Assembly (NCBI GenBank): GCA_018806915.1
Contig: JAGKQI010000043.1
Span: forward strand, 124,001 to 188,000
Length of the DNA stretch: 64,000 nt
Direction: 5' to 3'
From: Phytophthora colocasiae
Lineage: Eukaryota; Oomycota; Peronosporomycetes; Peronosporales; Peronosporaceae
The translations under genes and the position numbers were made by a program. This document shows positions 63,474 through 64,000 of this stretch, piece by piece (within the stretch, counting starts at the first letter, position 1; each line of letters starts with the position of its first letter). The notes under the pieces are model-generated. The model was not told the DNA's origin. It saw only the letters and a program-made list of their open reading frames with translations, and did no database searches.

Positions 63474-64000
63474 TCAAGTGAACTGCTTCATGAACTCCGT
63501 CGCGACGATACGGCCACGTGCGTTGAGTGAGATCTTCATCTCACTGATCTCCTTGTCGATGTCCTCCATGAAGGTGATGATGAAGTCGATGAGCTTATGC
63601 TTGTACATGTTCTCGAGGTGCTGGTGAACCACGAGGAAGCTCATGTCGTAGCCTTCCACAGGCACCCGCCGCATGATGATGAACTGCTCGGCACGTTGCA
63701 TGAGGAAGCGGTTGAACTTGTGGCTTAGAATCGTCTCGATTTCGTCCGCCTTCTTGATGCAAATGCTCACGCGTGTCGAGTTGATGGACGGTTCGATCAG
63801 ACATTTCTCCTGCTCATTGCGGCAGATCAACACGGGGTTTAATAGTAGCTCCTTGCTCATCCTGCATAGTAAACAGCAGTCAGTATCTTCCTCTCTCTAT
63901 TAGAACAGCTTAAGACACGCGTACTGGAGCTCCACTTCAGGCTTGTTGTGGCGCTCCACAGTCTGCGACGGGAAATTGCGCAGACATAAGGCCGAGTCCA
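63474..64000 (-). CDS. ARPC4: ARPC4, Arp2/3 complex 20-kDa subunit (partial)
   Basis: Right-edge gene, two exons visible: 63925-64000 (continuing beyond the window) and 63474-63861, joined across a 63-bp intron. Spliced reading: [25 protein letters not shown] then [66 protein letters not shown] and [25 protein letters not shown]. This matches ARPC4 over its whole length; ARPC4 with ARPC2 forms the core of the Arp2/3 actin-branching complex. The only missing part is the first 20 or so residues. The Met of MSKEL looks like a start but lies at the splice junction, inside the conserved protein. Confidence 0.93.

Noticed and set aside
1..64000. RXLR or Crinkler effector genes
   Set aside because: No secreted protein with an RXLR-dEER or LFLAK motif was found. 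The only clear signal peptide belongs to the beta-helix protein, which lacks these motifs.

Overview
The window is nuclear DNA of an oomycete, most likely a Phytophthora-like peronosporalean. Genus level is inference. The support is a compact layout (gaps often 60-200 bp), short 55-80 bp GT-AG introns, GC-rich codon usage, and stramenopile-typical proteins: FYVE variants, PH-AGC kinases, centrin-binding repeat giants and a ROK fructokinase. About seventeen host protein genes are supported, plus one partial gene at the right edge, one gene fragment, one decayed LINE and several repeat structures.

Layout. 1-3.4 kb: two almost identical ROK sugar-kinase genes, head to head, as a large inverted repeat. 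3.5-8.2 kb: a spliced lysine-methyltransferase-like gene, VPS33 and an NDUFAF7/MidA-like gene. 8.25-10.23 kb: a PHD-type zinc-finger gene. 10.24-19.78 kb: a 9.5 kb APE-type non-LTR retrotransposon whose ORF1 carries a CCHC knuckle and an OTU-like protease domain. It sits in a perfect 16-bp target-site duplication that contains the start codon of the PHD gene. 19.9-28.0 kb: a small tail-anchored-type membrane protein, then a gene with EF-hand-like and RanBP2 zinc-finger segments and a 21-unit, 204-bp tandem Tudor/Agenet-like array broken by two +1 shifts and one stop. 28.2-36.9 kb: a globin with an N-myristoylation motif, a 1957-residue SFI1-like protein and an EEP-family hydrolase. 36.9-41 kb: a gene-poor stretch with an 87-bp-arm hairpin and a diverged duplication. 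41-51.4 kb: a Cys/His-motif protein, a three-PH-domain AGC kinase and a secreted beta-helix protein. 51.5-57.9 kb: a seven-exon ubiquitin hydrolase, a gene fragment, a uridine-phosphorylase-like gene and a PA-ankyrin-IQ-WGR protein with a Lon-like motif. 57.9-64 kb: two paralogous FYVE-variant/GAF-like proteins around an inverted WW/B-box gene, a cytochrome b5-domain protein ending in a CaaX box, and ARPC4 running off the edge.

The genes do not form one pathway. They are ordinary eukaryotic housekeeping genes (membrane fusion, actin nucleation, complex I assembly, nucleoside salvage, ubiquitin recycling) mixed with lineage-specific signalling and scaffold proteins. The most informative parts are the LINE insertion at a start codon, the homogenised Tudor array, the inverted kinase pair, and several unusual domain fusions or lipid-anchor motifs. 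Exon boundaries were derived by eye from GT-AG sites and frame continuity; each spliced model quoted here sums to a whole number of codons.
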